Shown: piece by piece, positions 6,423 to 14,295 of the stretch | How positions within the stretch are numbered: position 1 is the stretch's first letter | Layout of the letters: each line of letters opens with the position of its first letter | NCBI RefSeq assembly: GCF_902141845.1 | Contig: NZ_CABFPH010000059.1 | Span: forward strand, 1-33,764 | Length of the DNA stretch: 33,764 bases | Direction of reading: 5' to 3' | Origin: Methylobacterium symbioticum | Lineage (GTDB): Bacteria > Pseudomonadota > Alphaproteobacteria > Rhizobiales > Beijerinckiaceae | Notes under the pieces: generated by a model | Told to the model about the DNA's origin: nothing | Seen by the model: only the letters and a program-made list of their open reading frames with translations | Database searches by the model: none | Position numbers and translations under genes: made by a program

Positions 6423-7787
6423 TCACCGGCCGGCCGCGGTGTCTGGCTCTGCGTCTGGCTCTGCCTGCGACATCGCCCGGTCGAGGGCGCCGAGCAGCTC
6501 CGCCGCGCGCGGACGCCCGGCCGGGTCCGGCTGACGGCAGGCCTGAGCCAGGGCGCGCAGCTCGGCGACGGCCGGCGGCGCGGGCCGGCAGCGGTCGAGG
6601 ATCTCGTCGAGCAGGATCCCCAAGGCCCGCGTCTCGATCCGCTGCAGGGCCTCCCCCGCGGCGCCCGCGGGCAGGACGCTCGCCGCCCCGAAATCGCTGA
6701 GCACCGCGTCTCCGGAGGTGCCGTCCCAGAGCAGGTTGTGGGCGTAGATGTCGCCGTGGATCAGGCCACCGGCATGGAGATGCGCGGTGCCCGCCACGGC
6801 GGCACGGGCGAGGCGGAGCCCGACCGCGGGCGCCAGCGCGAGGCCGGGGGCATAGATGTCGCGGCTGCAGCTCGCGAGGCTGGGTGGTCCGGCGAGCGCC
6901 CGCCAGCCGGCGGGCAGAAGCGGCATCAGCAGCCCCTCGAGGCCCTCGGGATGTCCGACCACGCGCCCGAGCCCCCCGCTCAGATGCGGGTGGGCGCCGG
7001 CCGTGAGGCAGGCCGTCATCTCCCGCTCGGGCAGCCCGTCGCTGGTCATCGCGCCCTTGAACAGCTTGAGCGCGACCGCCCGGCCCGCGCCGTCCCGGTC
7101 GTCGTCACGGCGCCAGAGCGCGGCGTGGACGCGGCCCGAGGCGCCCTCGCCGAGGAGCGCGCCGGTCTCGATCGCCGACCAGGGCACCCGGGTGGCGCTC
7201 CCGGCGGCGGATGCGGGCTCGCACGGGTTGCCGGCGCAGGCGAGCCAGGCGAGCGCCGGCAGCGCGGCGATCCAGCCGGGCAGGGTGTCCAGACGGTTCG
7301 CCGCGATCCGCAGCAATTCGAGATCGGGCGCGCCGGCAAGGCTTTCCGGCAGGGCCGCGAGGCGGTTGCCGGAGAGCATCAGCTTGCGCAGGAGCGGGCG
7401 CTCGCCGATCGCCCGCGGCAGGGCGGCGATGCGGTTGTCGGTCAGCGTGAGCCAGCGCAGGCGCGGGGGCAGGCTCTCGGCCGGGACCTCGGCGATGCCC
7501 GAGCCGCGGCAGCCGATCTGGCTCAGCGCGGCGCAATCGCCGAGGGCGGGCGGCAGCCGCGCGAAGCGGTTGCCCGAGCCGAACAGCACGCGCAGACGGG
7601 CGAGCCGGCCGAGATCGGCCGGCAGGTCGGTCAGGCTGCCGGGGCCGAGATCGAGCACCTCCAGCGTGTCGGCGAGGCCGAAGATCTCCCGCGGGAATTC
7701 GGCGAGGCCGCCCGGCAGGCGCAGCTCGCGCGCGCCTGCGAGGTCGCCGCGGCGGAGCGCGGCGAGGGTGTCGGCTTTGGCCTGCAT
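6423..7787 (-). CDS. Leucine-rich-repeat protein kinase (eukaryotic-like, non-RD)
   Basis: The 454-residue protein joins about seven leucine-rich repeats (residues 40-190; each unit shaped like LxxLxLxxNRLxxLPxxL) to a Ser/Thr-kinase-like domain (about 208-440). Kinase landmarks are the glycine loop GEGASGRV (213-220), the VAIK-type lysine K241 in VALKLFK, a likely helix-C glutamate (E255), the catalytic HGDIYAHN (344-351, with D346 and N351) and DFG at 365-367. The HRD arginine is glycine, which makes it a non-RD kinase, and the activation segment is unusually short (under 20 residues to E385). There is no signal peptide or membrane helix, so both halves are probably cytoplasmic. It starts 30 bp after the stop of the gamma-glutamyltransferase gene on the same strand and is probably cotranscribed. 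Substrates are unknown; LRR-kinase fusions of this type occur in several proteobacteria. Confidence 0.82.
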   Translation of the reverse strand: MQAKADTLAALRRGDLAGARELRLPGGLAEFPREIFGLADTLEVLDLGPGSLTDLPADLGRLARLRVLFGSGNRFARLPPALGDCAALSQIGCRGSGIAEVPAESLPPRLRWLTLTDNRIAALPRAIGERPLLRKLMLSGNRLAALPESLAGAPDLELLRIAANRLDTLPGWIAALPALAWLACAGNPCEPASAAGSATRVPWSAIETGALLGEGASGRVHAALWRRDDDRDGAGRAVALKLFKGAMTSDGLPEREMTACLTAGAHPHLSGGLGRVVGHPEGLEGLLMPLLPAGWRALAGPPSLASCSRDIYAPGLALAPAVGLRLARAAVAGTAHLHAGGLIHGDIYAHNLLWDGTSGDAVLSDFGAASVLPAGAAGEALQRIETRALGILLDEILDRCRPAPPAVAELRALAQACRQPDPAGRPRAAELLGALDRAMSQAEPDAEPDTAAGR

Positions 7788-7817
7788 CGGATCGGTCGAG
7801 CCTCGTGGCGCGCCGGA

Positions 7818-9407
7818 TCAGTAGCCCAGCGCGCTGCCGTCCTTGCGTGGATCGGAGCCCGCCACAAGGGTTCCACGCGCGTGGTCGATCCAGATGATCT
7901 GGCCGCCGCCGATCGGCAGCGGCGCGGGGATGGCCGCGTGGCCGCGGGCCCGCATGCCGGCGACGACCTCTTCGGGGAAGCCCGATTCCATCTCGACCAC
8001 GCCGCCATAGGCGAAGCTGCGCGGGGCATCGAGGGCCTCCTGCACGTCGAGGCCGCGATCCAGGAGGCCGCTCAGCAGCTCGACATGGCCCATCGCCTGG
8101 TAGTGCCCGCCCATCACGCCGAAGGGCGCGACCGCCCGGCCGTCCCGCATCAGCATGCCGGGGATGATCGTGTGCATCGGACGCTTCCTCGGCGCGATCG
8201 TGTTCGGATGGCCCGGCTCGACCCGGAAGCTGAAGCCGCGATTGTGCAGCAGCACGCCGCTCTCCGGCCCCATCAGGCCCGTCCCGAATCCCTGGAACAG
8301 CGAGTTGATCAGCGAGAGCGCGTTGCCGTCGCGGTCGACCACGCAGAGATAGACCGTGTCCTTGTGCGCCACCTCGTTGGCGATCTCCGGATAGATCTCC
8401 GGCTCGCGGGCGCGCGCCATGTCGATGGCGCCGCGCGCCGAGGCGCGCCACGCGTCGGAGAGCAGATGCTCCACGGGCACGGCATGCAGGTCCGGATCGG
8501 CGAAGAGCGCGTCGCGGTGGTGGTAGCCCTGCTTGCAGGCCTCCGCGAGGAGATGGACCCGGTCGAGTTCGGACAGGGCGCCGACGTCGAACGGCTCCAG
8601 AACGTTCAGCATCATCAGGGCGGCGAGACCCTGGCCCGAGGGCGGGCATTCATAGACGTCGTAGCCGCGGTAGCGCGTGGTGATCGGCGTCACGATCTCG
8701 GGCGCCGCCGCAGCGAAATCCTCTTCCGTGTGCAGGCCGCCGAGGCCGCGCAGATGGGAGACGATGTCCCGGGCGACCGGCCCCTCGTAGAAGCCGCGCG
8801 GCCCCGCCTCGGCGATGCGCCGCAGGGTCGCGGCGAGCTTCGGCAGGCGCATCGTGGCGCCGATGCTAGGGGCCGCGCCGTCCACCAGATAGGTCGCCGC
8901 CGCGCCGGGATCGTGGCGGACCCGCTCGACGTTGCGCGCCCAGTCCCAGCCGACCCGCGGCTGCACGGGAAAGCCGGTTTCCGCGTAGCGGATCGCCGGC
9001 TGGAGCAGGGCGCCGAGGGAGCGCGTGCCGTGGTCGGCGGCCAGTCTCGCCCATGCGGCGATGGCGCCCGGCACCGTGACGGCATGGGGCGAGGTCGGCG
9101 TGATCGTGACGCCGTTCTCGAGGTACCACGCGTCGGTCGCCGCGGCCGGGCTGCGGCCCGAGCCGTTGAGGGCGATCGGCACCGCGGCGCCCTTCGGGGC
9201 GTAGAGCGCGAAGCAGTCGCCGCCGATCCCGGTCATCAGCGGGTCGACCACGCATTGCACCGCCACCGCCGCGATGCCGGCATCGACCGCGTTGCCCCCT
9301 GAGCGCAGCACCTCGATCGCCGTCAGCGTGGACAGCGGATGCGACGTCGCCACGGCGGCCTCGCCGGCATGGACGGGCGAGCGCCCGGCCCTCTGGAAAT
9401 CACGCAC
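7818..9407 (-). CDS. Gamma-glutamyltransferase family protein
   Basis: This Ntn-hydrolase family precursor cleaves itself to expose a catalytic threonine and hydrolyses or transfers gamma-glutamyl groups, or related amides. The 529-residue product has the family opening (VATSHPLSTLTAIEVLRSGG, GNAVDAGIAA), DPLMTGIGGDCFAL at 55-68, and the cleavage site HKDT with T351 as the nucleophile, followed by VYLCVVDRDGNALSLI. A GTG start at 9405-9407 is preferred: AGGAGG lies 8 bases upstream, and the resulting MRDFQRAGRSPV is typical. An ATG at 9449 would add 14 residues without a ribosome-binding site. No signal peptide is visible, so it is probably a cytoplasmic GGT-like enzyme rather than periplasmic GGT. 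It is divergent from larC and is followed by the LRR kinase. Confidence 0.9.
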   Translation of the reverse strand: MRDFQRAGRSPVHAGEAAVATSHPLSTLTAIEVLRSGGNAVDAGIAAVAVQCVVDPLMTGIGGDCFALYAPKGAAVPIALNGSGRSPAAATDAWYLENGVTITPTSPHAVTVPGAIAAWARLAADHGTRSLGALLQPAIRYAETGFPVQPRVGWDWARNVERVRHDPGAAATYLVDGAAPSIGATMRLPKLAATLRRIAEAGPRGFYEGPVARDIVSHLRGLGGLHTEEDFAAAAPEIVTPITTRYRGYDVYECPPSGQGLAALMMLNVLEPFDVGALSELDRVHLLAEACKQGYHHRDALFADPDLHAVPVEHLLSDAWRASARGAIDMARAREPEIYPEIANEVAHKDTVYLCVVDRDGNALSLINSLFQGFGTGLMGPESGVLLHNRGFSFRVEPGHPNTIAPRKRPMHTIIPGMLMRDGRAVAPFGVMGGHYQAMGHVELLSGLLDRGLDVQEALDAPRSFAYGGVVEMESGFPEEVVAGMRARGHAAIPAPLPIGGGQIIWIDHARGTLVAGSDPRKDGSALGY

Positions 9408-9623
9408 GCACCAGTCCTCCTGTGTCCCCTCGCGTACGGCATGATGCATGCCAGAGCTTGGCCGAGCCAGGGCGGAGCTCTGCGGTCCGTGCAAGGCTGC
9501 GACCGTCTGACCTGACCTGGCCGGGTTGCCGGCCGGGCTTTGCGAACGATTTGCCCGCTCCACCTATCCACGCGCTCCAGACCACCGGATCTCTCCCACC
9601 GGCACGCGGCGGACACTCCCCGG

Positions 9624-10904
9624 ATGCACATCCATCTCGATGCCATCGGCGGGATGGCGGGCGACATGTTCGCCGCCGCCCTCCTCGACGCGTTCCCCGA
9701 GCACGAGGAGGGTGTCCGGGCCAGCATCCGACTGGTCGCGCGCGCCGTCGCCTGCGAACTCGTCGCGCACAATGACGGAATCCTGCAGGGGCGCCGCTTC
9801 GTGGTCGAGGCCGGGCCGGACCCGTCCGAGGCCCGCCGCCACGGCCATACCCATCCCCATTCTCATGCGCACGAGGCCCGGGATCACGGCCATCCCCACG
9901 GGGCGCACGCGCATCGGCACTGGTCGGGGATCCGCGCGGATCTCGAAGCCGCCGGGCTCGACCCGGCCGTGCGTGCCCACGCGCTCGCCATCTTCGGCCA
10001 CCTCGCCGAGGCCGAGGCACGGGTGCACGGAATCCGGGTCGAGGACGTCGCCTTCCACGAGGTCGGCGCGCTCGATTCCATCGCCGACATCGTCGCCGCC
10101 GCTCATCTCGCCGCCGCGACGGGCGCGACATCGTGGAGCGTCTCGGCCCTGCCCCTCGGCTCGGGTCGGGTCCGCACCCAGCACGGCGTCCTGCCGGTGC
10201 CGGCCCCGGCCACCGCGCGCCTTCTCGAAGGCTTCGCCACCCTCGACGACGGGGTGCCCGGCGAGCGCGTGACCCCGACGGGCGCCGCGATCCTGCGCCA
10301 TCTCTGCGGGCCGGCGGAGCAACGGCAGACGGCGGCCCGGATCCTCGCCCGCAGCGGCATCGGCTTCGGCACGAAGACCCTGCCGGGGCTCAGCAACTGC
10401 GTGCGCGCCCTCGTCCTGGAAGACCGGGTGGCCCCGGCGGCCGGCGGCCACCGCGACCTCGCGGTGATCGAGTTTGAGGTGGACGACCAGGCGGCCGAGG
10501 ACCTCGCCATGGGGCTCGACCGGCTGCGCGCGCACGGAGACGTATTCGACGTCGTCCAGATGCCGGTCTTCGGCAAGAAGGGCCGCATGATGACCCATAT
10601 CCGCGTTCTCGCCCGGGCGGAGGCGGTCGAGGCCGCGGCCGAGGCCTGTTTCCGCGAGACCACGACCATCGGGTTGCGCCACCGCATCGTCTCGGGCCTC
10701 GCGCTGCCGCGGGCGAGCCGCAGCGTCGCGGTCGGCGGCCATGCCGTGCGGGTGAAGGTGGTCCATCGTCCCGGGGGCGCCACCGCCAAGGCCGAGGCCG
10801 ACGACGCCCTGGCGGCCGAGGGCCACGCCGCCCGCGCCGCCCTCCGGCGCGAGGCCGAGCGCCTCGCCCTCGAGGCGGAGACGGCGCGGGAGGAACGGCC
10901 ATGA
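9624..10904 (+). CDS. larC: Nickel-pincer cofactor nickel insertion protein LarC
   Basis: LarC uses CTP to insert nickel into the dithio-pyridinium nucleotide, forming the nickel-pincer nucleotide (NPN) cofactor of lactate racemase and related enzymes. The 426-residue protein opens with HLDAIGGMAGDMFAAALLD (family signature) and has VAFHEVGALDSIADIVAA near 140-155, the PVPAPAT segment, VTPTGAAIL, and the C-terminal ferredoxin-like part with MPVFGKKGRMMTHIRVL. Between residues 71 and 100 there are twelve histidines, a likely nickel-binding or storage loop. In Lactiplantibacillus plantarum LarC is made by a programmed frameshift; here it is one continuous frame. It is the first gene of larC-larE-larB and overlaps larE by 4 bases (ATGA), indicating coupled translation. 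It is divergent from the GGT gene with 216 bp between them. Confidence 0.93.
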   Translation: MHIHLDAIGGMAGDMFAAALLDAFPEHEEGVRASIRLVARAVACELVAHNDGILQGRRFVVEAGPDPSEARRHGHTHPHSHAHEARDHGHPHGAHAHRHWSGIRADLEAAGLDPAVRAHALAIFGHLAEAEARVHGIRVEDVAFHEVGALDSIADIVAAAHLAAATGATSWSVSALPLGSGRVRTQHGVLPVPAPATARLLEGFATLDDGVPGERVTPTGAAILRHLCGPAEQRQTAARILARSGIGFGTKTLPGLSNCVRALVLEDRVAPAAGGHRDLAVIEFEVDDQAAEDLAMGLDRLRAHGDVFDVVQMPVFGKKGRMMTHIRVLARAEAVEAAAEACFRETTTIGLRHRIVSGLALPRASRSVAVGGHAVRVKVVHRPGGATAKAEADDALAAEGHAARAALRREAERLALEAETAREERP

Positions 10905-11716
10905 GCGCGGAGGCTCTCGATGCGCTCATCGCCGGGATGGGCCCGCTCGCGGTGGCGGTGAGCGGCGGCGTCGACAGCCTGACCCTGGCGACCCTCGCCC
11001 ATCGCCGCCTCGGGAGTACGGCGATGCTCGCGGTGCACGCGGCCTCGCCGGCCGTGCCCACGGAGGCGACCCGGCGCGTGCGCGACCTCGCGGCCCGCCA
11101 GGGCTGGCGCCTGCGGGTGATCGAGGCCGGCGAGTTCGCCGATCCCGCCTACCGCGCCAACCCGGTCAACCGCTGCTTCTTCTGCAAGACCAACCTGTAC
11201 GGCGCCATCGCGCAGGTCACCGACTGGCAGATCGTCTCGGGCGCCAATCTCGACGATCTCGGCGAGTACCGGCCCGGCCTCGACGCGGCCCGCGAGCACG
11301 GCGTTCGCCACCCCTTCGTGGCCGCCGGCCTCGACAAGGCGGCCGTGCGGCGGCTGGCGCGCGGGCTCGGCCTCGGCGCGGTCGCGGACCTTCCCGCCTC
11401 GCCCTGCCTGTCGAGCCGCGTCGAAACCGGGATCCGCATCGAGCCGGAGACGCTCGCCTTCATCCACGCCGTCGAGCGGCTCGTCGGCGGCGCGCTGGCT
11501 GCCGACGGCGCCGAGACGCGCGTGCGCTGCCGTGTGCGCGAGGTCGGCGTCGTGGTGGAACTCGATCCGCGCAGCCTCGCCCTGCTCGACGCGCGCGTGC
11601 GCGCCGAACTCGACGCGGCGATCCGCTCCCGCGCGCCCGACCGCCTGCGCGGCGCGGTCCGGTTCGCGCCCTACCGGAACGGCAGCGCCTTCCTCCACGC
11701 CGAGGCCGCGCGATGA
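10901..11716 (+). CDS. larE: Pyridinium-biscarboxylate sulfurtransferase LarE
   Basis: LarE activates the carboxylates of pyridinium-3,5-biscarboxylic acid mononucleotide with ATP and replaces oxygen by sulfur. The 271-residue protein has the PP-loop SGGVDS at 21-26 and the region NPVNRCFFCK (87-96), then SGANLDDLGEYRPGL and ASPCLSSR. Cysteines C92, C95 and C169 are the set that, in cluster-containing LarE enzymes, hold a [4Fe-4S] cluster carrying the transferred sulfur. The single-cysteine type of L. plantarum instead sacrifices its own cysteine sulfur. I therefore infer the catalytic cluster type. It overlaps larC and larB by 4 bases each, so the three are translated as a unit. Confidence 0.92.
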   Translation: MSAEALDALIAGMGPLAVAVSGGVDSLTLATLAHRRLGSTAMLAVHAASPAVPTEATRRVRDLAARQGWRLRVIEAGEFADPAYRANPVNRCFFCKTNLYGAIAQVTDWQIVSGANLDDLGEYRPGLDAAREHGVRHPFVAAGLDKAAVRRLARGLGLGAVADLPASPCLSSRVETGIRIEPETLAFIHAVERLVGGALAADGAETRVRCRVREVGVVVELDPRSLALLDARVRAELDAAIRSRAPDRLRGAVRFAPYRNGSAFLHAEAAR

Positions 11717-12384
11717 GCCTGTCCGACGAGTTCACCCTCGACTTCGCCCGCCCGGAGCGGATCGGGCTGGAGGAGACGGTCTATGCCGCCGGCAAGTCGG
11801 CCGAGCAGATCGACGCCATCCTGGCGGCCGCCGAGGCGCGAGGCGCCGGGCTGTTCCTGACCCGGCTCGATCCCGACAAGCGCGCCCGTCTCACCCATGT
11901 CCTCGATTACTGCCCCGTCTCCCGCACCGCCGTGCTCGGCCGGGCCCGGCCCGTCGCGGGTCCGGCGCGGGTGGCCATCGTCGCGGCCGGGACCTCGGAC
12001 GTGCCGGTGGCCCGCGAGGTCGAGCGCACTCTCGCCTATGCCGGTCTCGCCTCGACCCTCGTCGCGGATGTCGGCGTCGCCGGCCTGTGGCGGCTGCAGC
12101 GGCGCCTGGACGAGATCCGCGCCCATCCCGTCGTCATCTGCGCGGCGGGCATGGATGCGGCCCTGCCGAGCGTCCTCGGCGGCCTCGTGCCGGGCGCGCT
12201 GATCGCGGTGCCGACCTCGGTCGGCTACGGCGTGGCCGCGGGCGGCCGGGCCGCCCTCGACGCGGTGCTCGCGAGCTGCGCCCCCGGCATCACCGTCTGC
12301 AACATCGACAACGGCTACGGCGCGGCCTGCGCCGCGATGCGGATCCTGCACGCCGCCCAGGCGCTTTCGGAGGTGACGCGATGA
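11713..12384 (+). CDS. larB: Pyridinium-3,5-biscarboxylic acid mononucleotide synthase LarB
   Basis: LarB starts NPN synthesis by carboxylating and hydrolysing nicotinic acid adenine dinucleotide. The 223-residue protein has a short N-terminal helical part and a PurE-like C-terminal domain from about residue 85: VAIVAAGTSDVPVAREVE, GVAGLWRL, CAAGMDAALPSVLGGLV and VPTSVGYGVAAGG. The family uses a C-terminal cysteine to hold the substrate; C196 (TVCNIDNGYG) and C206 are candidates. It is the third gene of the overlapping larC-larE-larB set; a 49-bp gap separates it from the reductase gene downstream. The order differs from larABCDE of L. plantarum, and larA and larD are not present in the window. 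Confidence 0.92.
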   Translation: MSLSDEFTLDFARPERIGLEETVYAAGKSAEQIDAILAAAEARGAGLFLTRLDPDKRARLTHVLDYCPVSRTAVLGRARPVAGPARVAIVAAGTSDVPVAREVERTLAYAGLASTLVADVGVAGLWRLQRRLDEIRAHPVVICAAGMDAALPSVLGGLVPGALIAVPTSVGYGVAAGGRAALDAVLASCAPGITVCNIDNGYGAACAAMRILHAAQALSEVTR

Positions 12385-12433
12385 CGACAAGACAGCCCGC
12401 CCCGATCCGGGGCCTCCAGCCCGGAGAACCAGC

Positions 12434-13564
12434 ATGGAACGCCGCAGCTTCCTCCAGGGCGCCGTCCTCGGCGCCGGACTCACGGCTTCGCAGGGAGCGG
12501 CAGCCGCTTCACAGGGTGTGGGAACTGCCGTGAGCGCGCCCGGCCTGCCGGGCACCCGGCCGCAAGACCCCGCCGACCTGCCCTTCGTCTCCGATCCCGG
12601 CGAGATGCGGGGCGAGATGCTCTACCGCCGGTTCGGGCGCCACGCGGAGACGATCTCGGCGATCGGCATGGGCGGTTTCCATCTCGGCAAGAACGCCGTC
12701 TCGGACGACGAAGCCACGCGGCTGATCCATGCCGGGATCGAGCGCGGCATCACCTTCATGGACAATTGCTGGGACTACAACAAAGGCCGCTCGGAGCTGC
12801 GCATGGGCGTCGCGCTCTCGCAGGGCGGCTACCGCGACAAGGTCTTCCTGATGTCCAAGATGGACGGGCGGACCAAGCAGGAGGCGATGCGGCAGATCGA
12901 CGAGTCGCTGAAGCGCCTGCGCACCGACCGGATCGACCTCGTCCAGCACCACGAGATCCTGCGCTTCGACGATCCCGACCGCGTCTTCGCGGAGGACGGC
13001 GCCATGGAGGCCTTCGTCGAGGCGCGCAAGCAGGGCAAGCTGCGCCATATCGGCTTCACCGGTCACAAGGATCCGCGCATCCACCTGCAGATGCTCGAGG
13101 TCGCGGCCGAGCGCGGCTTCCAGTTCGATGCGGTGCAGATGCCCGTCAACGTGATGGACGCGCATTTCCGCTCGTTCAGCCACCTCGTCCTGCCCTATCT
13201 CGTCCGGAACGGCATCGCCCCGCTCGCCATGAAGACCTTCGGCGACGGGGTGATCCTGAAGAGCGACGCGCCGATCAAGCCGATCGAGTACCTGCACTTC
13301 TCGCTCAACCTGCCGGTCTCGGTGGTGATCACCGGCATCCAGAACCAGCGCGACCTCGACCAGGCCTTCGAGGCGGTGAAGACCTTCCAGCCGATGGACA
13401 AGGCCCGGGTCGCCGAGCTGCTCCAGCGCAGCCGCCCCTACGCGCTGGAGGGCAAGTACGAGCTCTTCAAGACGAGCGCGACCTTCGACGGCACGGCCAA
13501 GAACGCGGCCTGGCTCGGCGAGGACGTACCAAGCGTGCAGAAGCTTGCCCCGACGATGGAATGA
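12434..13564 (+). CDS. Tat-exported aldo/keto reductase
   Basis: A 376-residue aldo/keto reductase with an N-terminal twin-arginine signal: MERRSFLQGAVLGAGL fits the Tat motif RRxFL, followed by an Ala-rich stretch. The catalytic tetrad of the AKR superfamily is present as D110, Y115 (in FMDNCWDYNKGRSE), K142 (MSKMDG) and H172 (VQHHEIL). The TIM-barrel parts LKRLRTDRIDL, GKLRHIGFTGH and AVQMPVNVMD follow, so it should be an active NAD(P)H-dependent oxidoreductase with a bound cofactor. It has GGAGAACC just before the ATG. It lies 49 bp after larB and just before the nickel permease gene on the same strand, so it is probably in the lar operon. Substrate unknown; 2-hydroxy acids or their keto forms are only a guess from context. 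Confidence 0.82.
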   Translation: MERRSFLQGAVLGAGLTASQGAAAASQGVGTAVSAPGLPGTRPQDPADLPFVSDPGEMRGEMLYRRFGRHAETISAIGMGGFHLGKNAVSDDEATRLIHAGIERGITFMDNCWDYNKGRSELRMGVALSQGGYRDKVFLMSKMDGRTKQEAMRQIDESLKRLRTDRIDLVQHHEILRFDDPDRVFAEDGAMEAFVEARKQGKLRHIGFTGHKDPRIHLQMLEVAAERGFQFDAVQMPVNVMDAHFRSFSHLVLPYLVRNGIAPLAMKTFGDGVILKSDAPIKPIEYLHFSLNLPVSVVITGIQNQRDLDQAFEAVKTFQPMDKARVAELLQRSRPYALEGKYELFKTSATFDGTAKNAAWLGEDVPSVQKLAPTME

Positions 13565-13601
13565 GGCTTCCATGCAGCGCACTCCAACACGAAGGCTTCC
13601 G

Positions 13602-14183
13602 ATGATCCGACGCGCCCTGCCGCTCCTGCCGGCCCTCCTCCTCCTCGCTCCCGGCGCGGCGCTCGCCCATCCCGGCCACGGCGAGGCGGTGGGCTTCGCG
13701 CAAGGGTTCGCGCACCCGCTCGGCGGGCTCGACCACGTGCTCGCCATGGTGGCGGTGGGCCTGCTCGCCGGCCTCCGCGGCGGCGCGGCGCGCTTCGTCC
13801 TGCCGGCGGCCTTCCTCGCCATGATGGCGGCCGGCGCCGGGCTCGGCGTCGCGGGGATCGGCCTGCCTTTCGCCGAGACAGGAATCGCCCTGTCGATCGT
13901 CGCCTTCGGCCTCGCCATCCTGTTCGGCCTGACGCTGCCGCTGCCGGGCCTCGTCGCGCTGGTCGGCGCCTTCGCGGTGTTCCACGGCTACGCCCACGGC
14001 GCCGAGATGCCGGAGACGGCCTCCGGCCTCGCCTACGGACTCGGCTTCCTCGGCGGCACCGCCCTGCTGCACGCGGCCGGCCTCGGCCTCGGGCTCATCG
14101 CCGCCAGCGAGCGCCGCGCCGCCCCGGCCATGGGCGCGGCCGTGGCCCTCTCCGGCCTGACGCTCCTCGCCGGCGCGTTCTGA
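13602..14183 (+). CDS. HupE/UreJ-type nickel permease
   Basis: A 193-residue membrane protein of the HupE/UreJ family, which brings nickel to hydrogenase or urease. It has a cleavable signal (MIRRALPLLPALLLL, ending AALA), then HPGHG at 23-27, the family motif H38-P-L-G-G-L-D-H45, and HGYAHGAE with H128, H132 and E135, all likely metal ligands, within six or seven membrane helices. Two possible starts, each preceded by an AGGCTTCC run, lie at 13572 and 13602; I chose the latter because it begins directly at the signal. It follows the aldo/keto reductase gene by 37 bp. No hydrogenase or urease gene is near, so supply to LarC is the most economical role. The gene is followed by hairpins shared with the convergent ABC-transporter genes. 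Confidence 0.85.
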   Translation: MIRRALPLLPALLLLAPGAALAHPGHGEAVGFAQGFAHPLGGLDHVLAMVAVGLLAGLRGGAARFVLPAAFLAMMAAGAGLGVAGIGLPFAETGIALSIVAFGLAILFGLTLPLPGLVALVGAFAVFHGYAHGAEMPETASGLAYGLGFLGGTALLHAAGLGLGLIAASERRAAPAMGAAVALSGLTLLAGAF

Positions 14184-14192
14184 GGGCTTCTA

Positions 14193-14229
14193 CGACATCC
14201 GTCCGATCCCTTCGGGATGGCGGATGTCG
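14193..14229. terminator. Hairpin after the nickel permease gene
   Basis: CGACATCCG (14193-14201) pairs with CGGATGTCG (14221-14229), and inside this ATCC and GGAT flank a TTCG-type loop. The hairpin begins 10 bases after the permease stop and lies between convergent genes, so it may stop transcription from either side. Confidence 0.55.
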
Positions 14230-14258
14230 ATGTCGCTCAAGCGCCGCGCGGGCTTGCC

Positions 14259-14295
14259 GATCCGGTTTCCGCGTGGATCGAGCGGAAACCGGATC
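14259..14295 (-). terminator. 14-bp perfect hairpin overlapping the stop of the ABC permease gene
   Basis: GATCCGGTTTCCGC and GCGGAAACCGGATC are perfect 14-bp arms with a 9-base loop. The right arm covers the stop codon region of the permease gene. On the minus strand it is followed by GGCAAG rather than a T-run. It probably ends the ABC operon; the arms also look like a repeat used widely in this kind of genome. Confidence 0.55.

Noticed and set aside
6738..9302. Very long open frame on the plus strand opposite the LRR kinase and GGT genes
   Set aside because: Its translation is Arg/Ala/Gly/His-rich with no domain, and it is fully explained as antisense to two well-supported genes in high-GC DNA. 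The same holds for the plus-strand frame at 21704-24268 and for others opposite the lar, ABC and CoA-transferase genes.
9624..14183. A larA racemase gene hidden in the lar cluster
   Set aside because: All frames between 9624 and 14183 are accounted for; none has LarA features.
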